Shown here in pieces: positions 1 through 13,700 of a DNA stretch of 64,000 nt; position 1 is the stretch's first letter; each line of letters opens with the position of its first letter. The notes under the pieces are model-generated. The model was given only the letters and a program-made list of their open reading frames with translations, searched no databases and had not been told where the DNA came from. The position numbers were made by a program, and so were the translations under genes. Location of the stretch: assembly GCA_021186555.1 (NCBI GenBank), contig JAJKFL010000002.1:5469001-5533000 (forward strand), given 5' to 3'. The DNA is from Reticulitermes speratus. Its lineage: Eukaryota > Arthropoda > Insecta > Blattodea > Rhinotermitidae.

Positions 1-888
1 CTGACATGTACACAGAGAGGGTAGTAACAATATCATGTTAAATACTTGTCTAGGCATATATTAGGCAAGATCTGAGGTTCTCACAGCACTCACAAAAAAA
101 TTACTGTCTTCTAAAGTGTGACGGCAAGCAATGTTGTACATATGTATCAATGTTTTAGAGGACATCAGTGTAGACAAGCTGTATTTAGAAGCAACAATGT
201 GGATATACGGACAGGGTGGACCAGGGGGTGTAAGGACAGCACAGAAACTACAGACAGCCCTTTTTACATTCACACTTTCCATAACGGTTCTCCTTACTCC
301 TCTTCCTACTGGTCTCCATTCACTCCCATTTCTTCCTCCTTCCCAACCCCAACTGTTATTTCACTTTTTACATGTTAATTTCTTAAGTCTGTATTAATAC
401 TCTCCCCTCAATGATCCCCCTTTCCTTGCACTGTTCTTCCACCAACTCTGCTCCTATAAAATTTCTCTTTAGCCTTTATCGTACGGGCTTTTACATGACT
501 CGCTTGCTCGGAGCCAGTTTGGAATTCTATTCAAAAGACCAATTCTGGTAAGTCACATTTAGCAGATCACACGTGGATTTTTACTAATCATGACTTAGAG
601 GAATATGCAGTCTCCATCTTCTGATTTATGAAATTACACCCAGATAAATGCTAATGTCATCTGCAGAAAGGAGTGGGTCATTTACAGGTAGGCTGCAAGG
701 AACATGCCAATGAGAACCAGAGAAGAGGGAGAGGGTACAAATCTTGGTCCAGGCCAAGAGAAGCATGAAACTGTTAACTTGAGAAAACCAGGATAATGCA
801 CGGTTTTTTTCTGCCCCCCCCCCCTACCCCAGAGGGACAAATGTGAATAAAGATACATGTATGGGAGAACAGGTAAGGTAGTGTCACC

Positions 889-959
889 TTGGGGGGACAG
901 TTCATGTTGTTGGGGTGTACCTCATTCTCTGTCACTTCCCCTACGAGCCAGTCCATGCT
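889..959 (-). mobile_element. Penelope-like element fragment (end of GIY-YIG region)
   Basis: The minus strand reads MDWLVGEVTENEVHPNNMN. This resembles the conserved (M)DRIVREAIEIELHPNNMN stretch that follows the GIY-YIG endonuclease domain in Penelope-like retroelements (family knowledge). Frame is lost on both sides. It is short, so the call rests on this one motif. Confidence 0.45.
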
Positions 960-1127
960 TAATATTGTTCTAATATAATTCTCTCATAATTTATCATGAC
1001 TTGTAAATTCAAGATTAAAAACACAGGAGAAAAAAAAGTGTTATTTTTAATGAAAATAATGTAGGAAATGTCATCATGAAAAGATCACAAACAATGTTGA
1101 GAATGAGGTCTATTGGAGACAATCTAC

Positions 1128-1285
1128 AGAAGAAGAAGAAGGAGGAGGAGGAGAAGTAGAAGAAGAAGAAGAGGAGGAGAAGTATAAGGAGGAGAAGCAG
1201 GAGAAGGAAAAGGAGGAGAAAAAGGAGAAGGAGAAAAAGGAGGAGAGGGAGGAGAAGAATAAGGGGAAGAAGAAGAACCAAGAGA
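1128..1285 (+). repeat. GAA/GGA purine tract
   Basis: About 155 bases are almost purely A and G on the plus strand, built from GAA and GGA triplets with interruptions. The Ser- and Leu-rich open frames on the opposite strand are products of this low complexity and not genes. Confidence 0.95.
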
Positions 1286-1468
1286 GGGAAGAGTCATTAT
1301 TCTTACTGTATACCATCAAATTTTCATTAATGAAACTTTATATTACATGTATTTTTCAAGTTTTGCACATACTTATGCACTTTCTACCAGCAATAAATAA
1401 TATGTACATAGAATGTTTCATTGTCATTCAAAGCAAAATATTTGACAGCTGTAAATGTTGTACATACA

Positions 1469-1494
1469 GGGGGGGGGGGGGGGGGGGGGGGGGG
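1469..1494 (+). repeat. 26-base G homopolymer followed by (AT)n
   Basis: An uninterrupted run of 26 G is followed at once by AAATATATATATATAT. It lies 71 bases downstream (in transcript sense) of calsyntenin exon 13. On the transcribed strand it would read as C, so the RNA carries poly-C. Confidence 0.9.
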
Positions 1495-1565
1495 AAATAT
1501 ATATATATATTTCCTTCAAAGAACACTAAATTCAGATTTTACTATATTATTTTCTTCACACTTAC

Positions 1566-1753
1566 CTGTTCATAATTGTAAATCATGTCAGCTCCAGTAA
1601 CAACAACACCATCCTTGTTCACTTTAGCAACAATTCCAAACTGAGTCAACATGTTTTCAGGCACTGTTACTGTCTCATGATCAGGATTCAGCGGAGGATA
1701 CACCGACACAGTGCAAGAATCCAACTGTTTCTCAATTACACTTACAGGTTCTC
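1566..1753 (-). CDS. Cals: calsyntenin exon 13 (last exon in window)
   Basis: The 188 nt read GEPVSVIEKQLDSCTVSVYP, PLNPDHETVTVPENMLTQFG, IVAKVNKDGVVVTGADMIYN and YEQ. LDSC.V.V.PPLN..HE and V.TG.D....YE correspond to the segment just before the family's LRYRNWH stretch, which must be in the next exon. The exon leaves in phase 0 at gtaagt. No continuation was found between base 1 and 1565. Confidence 0.92.
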
Positions 1754-4700
1754 CTGAAATTCCATATGAACATGTTAGTGTTAATATATACAGTAGAACC
1801 CTGTTAAGAAGTCTTTCAAGGGACCAGAGGATTAGGGACTTCTTAAACGGGAAGACTTATTAAGAGGGAAAGCTTATTAAAAGCAATAGGATTTCGGGAC
1901 TTCAAAAATCAGACTTCTTACAGGGGAAAACTTCTTATGCGGGGACTTCTTATCCGGGTCCTACTGTAATATCAAAAAGTATGATTTATGATGTTACACA
2001 GCAACCAAACAAAAGAATTTTAAAAGCAAATTCCTACAACTGTGTGTAAAGGTTTTGGATTAAATGCCCATTTTTGCCAAATGTACAATTACGGAAATAT
2101 GCTATACAGGAGACATTGAAAAGGTAAAATGTAATAATGGTAAAACAATTAACGTACAAAGTTCCAAATATTTTGGATACAAAATAGTGACAAACTGAAG
2201 ACTACAAGCAGAAATTAAGCAAAGAATAAAAATATATATGAAAATTCTACCATCTGTATGGATATACATTGGAAATAGGAAATGTCAACAGAGGAAAAAC
2301 AAGTTTAAAATGTGAGGAGGCATAAATTATATAAGTAAATACAACACACTGTGTTTAGTTCAACAGAATTTTAAAACAGCACTGGGTGAAAATCATATAA
2401 AATTTTATACCATGTTTCCACTGCTTCTGGCCCTTGACTTGACCAATAGTAATATGTACATCTGTGAACACTCGAACTCCAAGTCTGAAATCTTCGTATT
2501 CACGTGCCACATTGCCAGTTCCATTGATGTCAATACTGGGCTGCTGGGGCTGAAGTACCATAACGTAACTCTCGACACTAGGCACTTTCACGGGCCGACC
2601 ATGTTCACACCTGAACACAATACATACAATTCAAAATATTTATATATCAAAATAAACATTTAGCATGGGTACTGAGAATATTTCTCACCAACCTGATTCA
2701 GGAATAAAAGTAACTCCCACACAAAACTGTAAAAACCATTTCCTAATCCATTAAAACTGAAATCTGTGGGGAAAAGAGCTTGCAACAACAATGTATGTAT
2801 CAGAGACTTCATGGTCTCGTTATTCTTACTGCTATATGGTATTTTTCTGTAAAATGTATTCTGACGATACCACTTTATACTGCTTTCATACCTTGCACTT
2901 TTAACAATGAAAAAACTAGTGCCAATTGAAACTCACGTGACAGTTGTTGACAGATGCAGATTACGTCTACCAGGTGTAGGAAACTGACGTGTATTCGTGT
3001 AGCCAATCTTCCTTACTAGGATAACAAGATTCGTTTTGTTGTCACCCTCAATGCTGAGTTCAGTCAAATCTGCAAAAACATCACCACCATATTGACAAAG
3101 GAAATTCTTAATTACTTCTTTTTCATTTAAGATGTCATTTTTTTGTGTAACATACAGATAGCCACTGCTGGAACTTCATACAAAGTTACTGCAGGACTAC
3201 TGCTAAGTCACTCCCAGTGTACCACTGATCAAGGTCACTGAACAAAACTGGCTGTGCTTGCAAGTCATCATGATGGAAAAATGGTAAAGAAAAGGACAAG
3301 TTTCCCTACTGTTGCACCAAACCATGGTATATAATGAGCAAAGAGGCAAAGCTCCATATTTTCTGAACTCACAATACTACACATTACACAAATTCCTATC
3401 TACGTTACATTATTAAATTGCATGACACATTAACATGATGACCGTAACACCATGTCATGCCAGCTATACACAGTATACTACCATACATTTTGTTACTTCA
3501 ATATGTTGGGGATTACCCCCATCTCCTAAGTAGGATAAGAGCCACTAACCACTATTTGTAAGGAGCTCCATGCCAGGTTCAAGCAGTTCCATAGCTGGAA
3601 CTTCAAGACTTTCCTTGCATTTGTGTAAACAGGTCAGCACCTCGGGTTTCTCAGTCTTGTGGAGGAGGACAGACAGACCAGCCAGATAGCCATGGAAATG
3701 ATGTTTCATCTTGTTGTCGGACCCTGTACCGAAACAGTATGTCACACAGTTACAACATAAAATACAAACTAAACATAAATGCCAAGAAACATGTTCTGAT
3801 GAAACAAATAAGTAGAAACACAGCATTTTTGGATAATGGATCTAATGGATACATTTTAAGCATAATCTGCTTCATATGATACACTATCTAACATTGCATG
3901 TACAAACTAAATAATCTCAGAAGCTGCAGTTCCCAAATTATGTTCCATATGTACCTTTAATGCCGTAAGTCTGTGGTTGCAGCATGGATAATTTAAATGT
4001 CCAGCATCTACAAAACAAGATGCATTTATATTCTTCATATAATTTTTCCTTTCTTTCTTTCTTTTTTGTGCTTCCATTTGTTAAATGGCCACATTTTAAT
4101 AATTTATTACACAGGGACAGATGATTTAAATCGCCCCTACCTTCATTACCTTTTCACCTCATCTGGATCAGTCCCAGCCCTCTTCACAGCTCTTGATAAT
4201 CATTTTACTGATCTCATTCACCCCATCACATTCCCTACTCTGCCTCATTTGAACTAGCCAGCCCCCATTGGTTACTGGCTGTTGACCAGCTCCTTCACTG
4301 TACATCATAACACTGCTCCTGTCACACCTTCCCCCACTGGCTTGCCCACATCTCTGACTAACCAGTATCATGACCACAAAATCCATGTGCTGCCACACTT
4401 CTATATTGCGTGTTCTTACACTGCATGACCCTTGAAAAGGAAGTCATGACAATCCTTCAAAATGCTAGGAACTGCTCTCTCAGTGACGCAGCTTGACATT
4501 CCAAAAGACCTGAATCTTAACTAGTGCTGACAACCAGATTTAAACTCAGGGCATATGATACTTGCAATCCAAAACTGCAAAGCTATGTATGCTGTATGTG
4601 CATACAGTTCGTTATGACAGTACAATAAACAGCTAGTAAAAGTCTAAGTAACTACAATCCCAATATGCCCACCTTGCCAGCAAGCCCCAACAGTAACCGT

Positions 4701-7700
4701 GGTGTTAATGCCCTTTGTAGGATGAAGAGGCCAGTCGTCAATGATTTCGGGGTTTTTCTTCTCAGCCTTAAAAAGCTGCCCATCAACATAAAGTGAGATC
4801 TCTGGGAACTTCACTGACACTGCATAGTGATGCCAATCATTGTCACAAACCTACAAAATTGAGAGTTCAAGGTAACAGTGAATAAAGATTTGTTTTTATG
4901 TTCATGACAATACTGATATATGTCTCTGGGTCCTACCACCACCCTGTTTTGGATGAAACAACAAATGCAACTCTTTTGGATACAATAATAATGATAAAAA
5001 AAAGATCTGGACTTTACATCAATTGCACAACAGTGTACCATTGCTTGTATCAGTGAACCAACCTTTCTTTACCTGTCAGCAGACCACGTCAACCAGCAGC
5101 ACTAGTCGAAGTATGATAAAAATACAAGGTTAATTATTGAACATCACCTTCCATATGTTGCTCAGAGACATCAACATATTATTATAACATCGAAATTTTG
5201 CAGACCTCAATTTATCATTACAAGCAAAAAAATGACGAAAATGCTTGTATGTGTTAGGCGTACCGTGTCTCCTTTCAATTGCTCCAAAACAGAATGCAGA
5301 ACTGTGGTGTGCTTATTACCTGAGGTAGCTTCCACCTCCATTCTGCTGGACGGAAGATGTTAAGATCTCCTTCAGAGAAGTCACGTCGCAACAAAAGAAT
5401 CAGCCGACAGTTGCGTACAAACAGTGCATAATGGTGCCGATTCATCTCTGTAACATGATACAGCAACAGATTATTTTTGCTGTTAATTACAAACAGTATT
5501 AACTTAAAGGCAAATAATAATGTGCTATGAATGACTGGGAAAATATTACCCAAAACAGTAATATCGTGTGGCAGAAATGCCTGTAACACCAGGTATGTAT
5601 GCTTTATTGAAGTTCAGATATTGTGTACTGTTATAATTTTTGTAAGTTACGTTATGAATTGTCTTTAAGATACATATACCTTTGAAGGCGTGGTTTAGGC
5701 AGTATCATACATATTAGTGCACAGAATGACCCTTCTAAGCCCAAAAATAATCTGCCAAAAATAAGGGGTCCTCTTATATTTGGAGCACAAAATGTGAGCC
5801 TGAACTCCTTAAAAGCTTGACAATTAACAATTGCTCTGTATCACTTATTGACTCCCACCATAACCATAACTGCAAAGCCAACAGGATCAACTCAACACCA
5901 CACACTACTTGCAAAAGCTGACGTAGCATAAGCAAATACCACAGCAGAGTGGCAACCCAAACTATTACGAGAATGGGCATTAATAGCACAAATGGCACTC
6001 CAGGAATGAATTACTTTCAGTTTAAAAAATATTTTATAGTAAACGTTTCTGGTAAATATAGCACTAAACTTAGTTTTAACTGAAAATTCAGAGCCATTTT
6101 ATGCACCATGTCACCATGTATGACTGTAAATATTCTACATGAAGGGGTGCATGCATGCATGCATGTGCACACACACACACACTTTATGCTTTTGGTAACC
6201 AAAAAAGTTTAACATGAATATTTCAAAATAATTACAGCAGATCTGTTCATTTAAAGGACTTACAAGTGATGTTTTATGGAGTTCATCCACAATTACAAAC
6301 TGCTGACAAGCTCATTACAATATCTCTTTAACTGCATATCAATACATCTACTTTATTATACTTTATAACATTTTAGAACTTTCTGTCACAGTATCACTGT
6401 GTTATATTGTGTAGTATGTTATTATGAGTTTTATAAACTGTTTATTTCAGTGACATGCTATACTGATAATTTCTATTTCACTCATCTGCAGCATCGGTAG
6501 TTTCATACAAAAGTATCATGCATTTGAAACCATCCAATGACAATACTATATATTCAAAATCAGTACCACAAAGAAATAAGGTGGATGAGGACTGAATTCA
6601 TGTGGTGCAGGATAGGGTCTCCCAGCGAGCTCATGTGAACAATCATGAATCTCCAGGTTCAGAATTTCTTGATTAGTTGAATGACTAATAGCTTCTCAGG
6701 AAAGACTCTGATCTATTTAGTCAAGTTTAAAAAAGAACAACATAAATGTTACATAAGGATGATTCTTAATCTTACTATGATCATCAGCAGAGCAAATGAT
6801 GTGTTCCTTGACATGTTTATCCTGGTCAGGGTGTTGCTTGTGTTTCATCCAAGTTGCAATTGTGAATGTTGATGCAAGATTGTGGTCCAGGATATCAGAT
6901 GGAATTGCAACAGCTGAGCTGGCACCATCAAACTCAAAAATTTGGTCCGACTCTCGTCCTTCATCAGTAGGAAGAGATTTAGTCCATTCGGAACCAATGC
7001 CAGGACTGGGAAGGAGATCAATGCTCTCCATACTTGCTCCTGAAAAATAAATCATACGAGTCTAATTAACTGAAAACATATGCAAGCATGCATAATGCAC
7101 CCAGTGCTTATTCCAAGGAACTTAATAATTTGTTAGTTCACTTCACTCTGAGCAGTATGATGCAATAACCAAATTCAATGTACAGTGGTCTCTCAGTAAC
7201 ACTGATCCCCCGGTAGTTCAGACAATTTTGTGAAAACTACAGCCCTCTCTTTCCTCCCGGTGATCTGGTCATGGTGCAGATCACTCGCGGAAACCTGATG
7301 CAATCCGTACTCTGCAACTGGTGGCATGGGTGACACGGAAAGAGCCAGCCAGTCTTTAACTTCTCAGCAGCAAGGATGTGATCTCTCGAGTGTTGTAGCT
7401 CTGTCTTTTATTTCACTATTAGACTGAAATGACAGTGACAAAATAATGATGATGATGATGATGATGATGAAGAAGGCGACGACAATGACAGCGGTGTTAT
7501 CGTAATTATTGTTATTATTATTATTTATCACCTTTACGCTTGGTATTCACAACTACATACCTGAAACAAACCACATTTCTAGATATATAGTGTTGCAGCT
7601 ATTCTGTAGTTACAATGTATGGTACATGTAATGTTATTTCCCATGTTGAATGTTTTGTACTTTTATATTAGTACTTTCTGAAGAATGTGTGCAGTGCCAA

Positions 7701-10700
7701 TATGGCTGTTTTCAGTACTTCCTTGATTTCATGCTTTACCAGTATGTTGCTCAGGTATTTTCTGAATGAAGATGGTTCCAGCTGTCACTATTCTTACTGG
7801 TATCATGTTTGTTTTTACATTCCACATGCACTGTATTTGTGTTGCAAGGTCTTTATATTTTAGAATCTTCAGTGGGTAGCAAACATCTTACACTTGTAAT
7901 TTACCCAATCTGAATGCTTTTTATGTGACTTTCTATAGGAAACAGGGACAAAATATGCATGCCATGCCTCTGAATAAACAGGTAACAGTATATCAAAAAT
8001 CAAGAACCAACTAGATGCACAATCACTATTAAAAACTTTAATAGTAGTATTACATTAAACCCGACATGTTTCGGTCAGGTACCTGACCATCTTCAGGGGT
8101 ACACTACATTAAAATGCTATGTCCATATGTAAAACACACTTGAAATGTGAGCATATAAGGTCTAGTCGTGTATAATGTTTTTATAAAACACAGTTTTAAA
8201 GTCACTGAAAATCACTAAAAAAAGTTTTAAAAAAAACGGTCAACACTTGAAATCCCGCACTGGTTCCACGAAACATGTCGGGTTTAATGTAATACTACTA
8301 TTAAAGTTTTTAATAGTGATTGTGCATCTAGATGGTTCTTGATTTTTGATATATACGAGATGCACGGTGAAAACAATATTAAATAGGTAACAGTATATTA
8401 ATGTAAACTTACCTACTTTTACGTGTAACCACCGTCAAGTGCAGGCACCAATTATATTTCTAAGCAACGGTCACCGTTCTAATGATGATCATTAAAAAAA
8501 AAAACAGACTGAATATATGAAACTGGAAGGGCATGGCATGACATGGTAAGTATTCAGCGAAGTCCCCACTTAGCATTTCATAGTCATAAGCTTGCAAGTA
8601 ACTCTTGGCCTTAAGTAAATATTTATTATGTAGGACATGAAACTCAGCAGTTACCACAAAGTTTCCGCTGACTCTGCACTGAATACGTGTCTCTATCACA
8701 ACCCTTGCCAATGTGAGATGTTGCCAAATTCAATTTTGTCTCCACACTGTGAACAGTGCAGGGAACATCACAAAGTTCCAATTCAGCATCTGGGAACAGA
8801 TCTTCTCTGCCAGTTCCTGGTGCATAGTCAATCCTTTCCGGGATGCCTAAGTAATACAGGAATTATTATAGTCACTACTAAAAAATAATCCAGATAACAT
8901 TAAAATATATTTTTTTTTATTTTTCAAACTTCTTCAAAATGCAGTAATAATTCTTACATATGTAACACAGAACAGTCAGGGTTTGATTCCACCAAAAATG
9001 CTTACAAAATTAAACTTAAGCAATATACAGAAACTATATTTAATGGGACAAAGCCAATGATTTAATGTATGAAAAGTAAAGGTAACAATAAACACGACAT
9101 ATTACCCAAATTAGTAGGCAAAAAATCAGAACAGGTAATGGGATACAAACCAAGTGGTAGGTGTCATGTTCTGTTCAAATGTCACATAAATATATACGCA
9201 CAACTGTTACACACCAGCTGGCCTGACATTTGTTTGGATTACTGTAGTCTTGAAAGTAACACATAACCTTATTTTTAATTATATAATTCAATTATATTTC
9301 TTGCCCACCATGGTTTTATTTAACTCATACCTTTCCAGCCAAGTTTGCAGATGCGATTCACTTTTATGGTGACCATAACTGGGACAGACTGCTTCATGCC
9401 ACAATCATATGCAACAACTGATAGAATGTGATTGTGACTTCTTTCATAGTCCAGAGGTTCTGTGTTACGAATAGCACCTAGAAGGAAAAATTAACACACC
9501 CTACATTATTACTCAAATATCACTGATTTAAATCTTGGCTACCTTTTATCTACAGTACGTACACTTCAGATATTACACATATTACAATGACTCCATATCA
9601 GAAATTGTCTGACGGCAAAATAAAAATGGATTCACGTAATGGAAATTGGATCTCTGAAAAAGTAGATGGATGACTGGGGATAGTAATTTCATTGTAAGAA
9701 GCCAAATGCTTCATGTCGTAACACACAGAACTTTTACGTGTTGCTATTATAACACAACATATTTACTGTCCTCAAAATAAATTATGCCTTCTGTGTTACA
9801 AAAAGACTACTGCATTTATGGCCACAGTACTGCAATGTATTAACAGCAGAATTCAGGTGGTGTAGGGACGGTGGAACAACAAATTAATGCAGCACAACAT
9901 TCTGAAACAGATCTCACTTATTTCAATGTCAACCTAGGGTAACAGAGTACAATTACACGAATACATGTAAATCTGCGCAATTACATAACTTTCCGTACAG
10001 GTAACATGCGTGTTCCATACCTTCATTATCAATTGTGAAAGGCTGGTCACTGGTCAGAATTTCATATTTACACACATCTCCAAATTTTGGTGTGCAGTCT
10101 CGATCAGTGGCCTCCACACGCACGATTTCTTCATACAAGCGGCCTTCATCCACTTGACATACGTAAGATGGATCCAAAAATGTCGGTGCATATTCATTGA
10201 TGTCAACCACAGAGATATGAACTGTTGCACTGCAATACAGAAATGCAAAAAGAAAAAAATAACTGTTGCTTCTTGATCTACTTACTGTTCGAACATTCAA
10301 ACGTCTCTGTTGGAAGAAACTAGTCCGACACTTAAAAACAGCTCCGACCCACAACAGCAGGAAAACCTTTTCAGTGTAACACATGACAAAAAGAGGTCCA
10401 GTTTACAAAACTCTGTAGCTGGGAAACCACAGGCCATGGACAGTGTTCAAGATATTACACATAATTACTACCACATTCCACAGTCAGATACCTTCACTCA
10501 GCCTACCCAAGTTACAAAGTGTCAAACGAGAGGGATAGGATAGATACGATAGTTGGTTCATGCAAGTACGGAAGCTGTCACGGACTTATCAGTATACGTC
10601 TGGAAGGATATAGGGTGGCCAGTTGTAACAGATGTCTCCTGTAAGCTGCAAACCAGAGATTACAATCAAATCCTAATTCACATTCGAATCTGAGCCATGC

Positions 10701-13700
10701 AGATAATAATATATACTGTTCAGTAACACTTCCACAACTCTCAGTCTTTTAACTGATGGAATAAAATCATATCTCAAGTGTTTAATAAATCTGGGTACAC
10801 TCTTCGAGTGAAACAAACTGTACAGCACTGTTACAACAGGATACTTTCGTAATACGGATCAACGACATCTGACAGATTTTTAATGCAAATGCAACTATAA
10901 TATATAATCTTATATACAACTAAACATTTTATGAAAACTAAATGTTAAACATGCTCATTAACTTTTAATTTTCTAATAATTGAAGTTTCAGTTATTAATT
11001 TATGTATATATAGGATCACTGTTGATCTGGCCAAACTGTGTCTAGTATCACAAATCTTGTAGGGATAGAGTTGTGCTCTTTAATGATAATGTATACTCAT
11101 ATATCTTGCTAATTCCTTGAATTGTAGCTTCCTGATGACGGCTTAGGGCCAAAACATGTCAGAGAAAATACCATGTAAAATAAAAAGGTACATATACTGC
11201 TTAATAAGTGTATTTTGTTGGAATTTAATAAAGCCCAAGATATCTTCTGAATCCCATCCATTCACCACTCTATTACAACTATACAGCAAGATATCACAAG
11301 GAATGCTACGTTAATTAAAGCTTCTGTTCAAAATATCAAGGGCACAATCATTTTAACCCTCTTAGCACCAGGTGTGTGTGAACTGTCAGCCACTGGTACT
11401 CTCGCACGTTATGCTGACGGGTGATGAACTGATCACCATCTTCGGTGCATTAAGCTTCCCTCTTGTCCAAGAGATTTCTGCAGCAATCACATCACGGAAC
11501 AGCATGACTCTTTTACTCGCTGTATATCACAGTATTTCTCTACTTTGACAGGTTACTGACTTTTTGAATAACCTACCCATACAAACTGGCACTAAGACGT
11601 TAAGTATAGTACTATATCGTTTACAACAGTTCTATTCTTCCTCGCTGGTTTTGATAACATTGAAATCTGTATTTCCCCACACACAATAATCCAGACTATA
11701 AAAGGATAAATAAAAAACGGTAAATAAACGTCAATTAACACTTCCTGAAGCCAATAAGCATGGCAACAGAAAATCTTTATGTATCATTTCAGATACACTT
11801 CCATGCACAACTCATTCTCCATTTGCACTCCACAAAACAAATGTGAAAGATGAGTCCTCTTACTTGTCTGACACTTCACCGGTACAACTAACAGCAGCAA
11901 TGTCAAATTTGTAGTTTTTCCTCTTCTCGCAGTTTAGAACTTTCCGTGCCCGAAGTTCAGCCTCCCCTCCTGGCTTCAATATGATCTAAAATCAAGACAA
12001 AAAAAATGGCAGTTTCATTCCTGGCAACCATTGCTGAATACTAAACACTTATAATAAGTGGGCACTTGAAGTCTGAAAAGGCACAATGTGACCAAGTCAA
12101 ACATAAACTATGTCCACATAAAGAAGTCTTAGACCAAAAATTTTTTACAATTTTGATTAATTTAACAGAACTCTACAAAGTGTGTAAGCTACAGTCAAAT
12201 GACGGACTATTGTAGACGATGAGATGCAAATGGCCTGCAAGGGTAACCTGCTGTATGCTGCTATCTCAGCATCTCTGGCAGGACTGAGAGAAAAACAATT
12301 ACATCACAAGTCAGGATAGCTGGTTTCCAGCACAAGATCTGAACCTGGGACTTCCACAATAAAAAAGAGTTCAAATCATTAAACAGCAATTTTCGTTAAA
12401 GAGTACTGACATGGGCTGTGTGAAAACAATTTAGTTCTGAGGACAATCCAGTACTCAATACAGATTTTTGTAATTTCTTCTTTGGATCAATATCCATTAT
12501 TATTTTCAATCACTAACAGCCGCTTAACAAAACCATAACCATAAGAAATTTCCAACTGATGGTGTAAAAATTTGTACTGTAGCTGTGTTCCAAATAGGGA
12601 ACTAACTACAGTTGTATTGCATAATGAGGAAAGCAGCATTTAAGACAATCTACAGACAGATGACTTTATCCAGCTCCAATTTTTTCCCCCTCATATGTTT
12701 ACAGAACTGGAAAATAATCAAGCAGAAACCATCTAATATCACTGTAAATCAGCCACAATGGAAACTGAAAACAATCACTGATTCAGAATAGTTAAAAGAA
12801 CTGAAAGCAAAAAATAAAAGTACAAAAAAAAAAAAAAAAATACATTGTTTTTAGATATGTTTAAAAATCAACCATCACAACAGTTAGTTAATGCCATATT
12901 CTTAAACCTCTGTTACTTTAAACAGATATGGCAATGATGAAGAAGGGCTTAACTAAAAATGTAATACTGTACATTACATTAACTCTAGCATGCCCACCTG
13001 CTAGCCCAAAAGGAACAATCTGATCAAGACTGATTTGTAGTGAAATGTGACATAGAAGCCTTGTCATGCAAATTTCAATGAGGCACAGAAATCCATCTGA
13101 ATGCCAGCAGAAAGAAATAAGGCAGGCAAGAAAGAACATGGGAGAACACAAAGAAATAAAAAGGAAAAAAAGAGGAAGAAAGAGAAAAGAAACAAAGGTC
13201 AATGTTCTCACTGAATACAATTTGTTTCAGCTACAGTTCCTGACCCACATTTTGTAAAAACCGATTTTAAACTTCACACCACCTTGCATAAAAAGATTCA
13301 ATGATTTTGCACAATCACCACCTTACCAATAGAAAACTAAAGAATTAAAAATCACAATAACTACTGCATTTCCTGCCTTATAAACTGACTTTTTCCCGGA
13401 AAAAAAAAACACCCTGTATCTTAACACTTAACATAAGTTGGAGATTAAATCTGCAAAAAGACCTTGCTAATTACAGAGTATGTCTTATCACTTGCAGCAT
13501 CTTATGAGGCAGAAAATATGATATTTCCTGAGGGGTAACTTTAAATGAGGGTATCAAACATATGGGCGGGTGGAGGAAGGACCACACATAATACCCTGAC
13601 AAGATTTTAATAGAAGAAACAGGCAGACATGGGGAAGTAGACCAGCAGCTGATAATACTGGTCAGTGTACATAACAATCATGTTATATAGTTACATCAAC

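Larger units (their letters stand above)
1..1565. other. calsyntenin intron, left part
   Basis: No coding exon is seen here. The stretch holds a Penelope-like fragment (889-959), a purine tract (about 1128-1285) and a 26-base G run. A pyrimidine-rich stretch at 240-480 opens short frames with no recognisable content. Confidence 0.7.

Noticed and set aside
1015..1319. Leu/Ser-rich frames on the minus strand
   Set aside because: They are translations of the GAA/GGA purine tract.
7187..7330. Possible pogo/Tigger end (ACAGTGGTCTCTCAGTAAC)
   Set aside because: Only one end is suggestive, no matching inverted end or coding remnant was found nearby.
8061..8100. Calling the CTGANGA-GAAAC motif a confirmed hammerhead ribozyme
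   Set aside because: An unpaired base between A9 and stem II is present in all copies and stem I is short, so the call is kept as hammerhead-like only.
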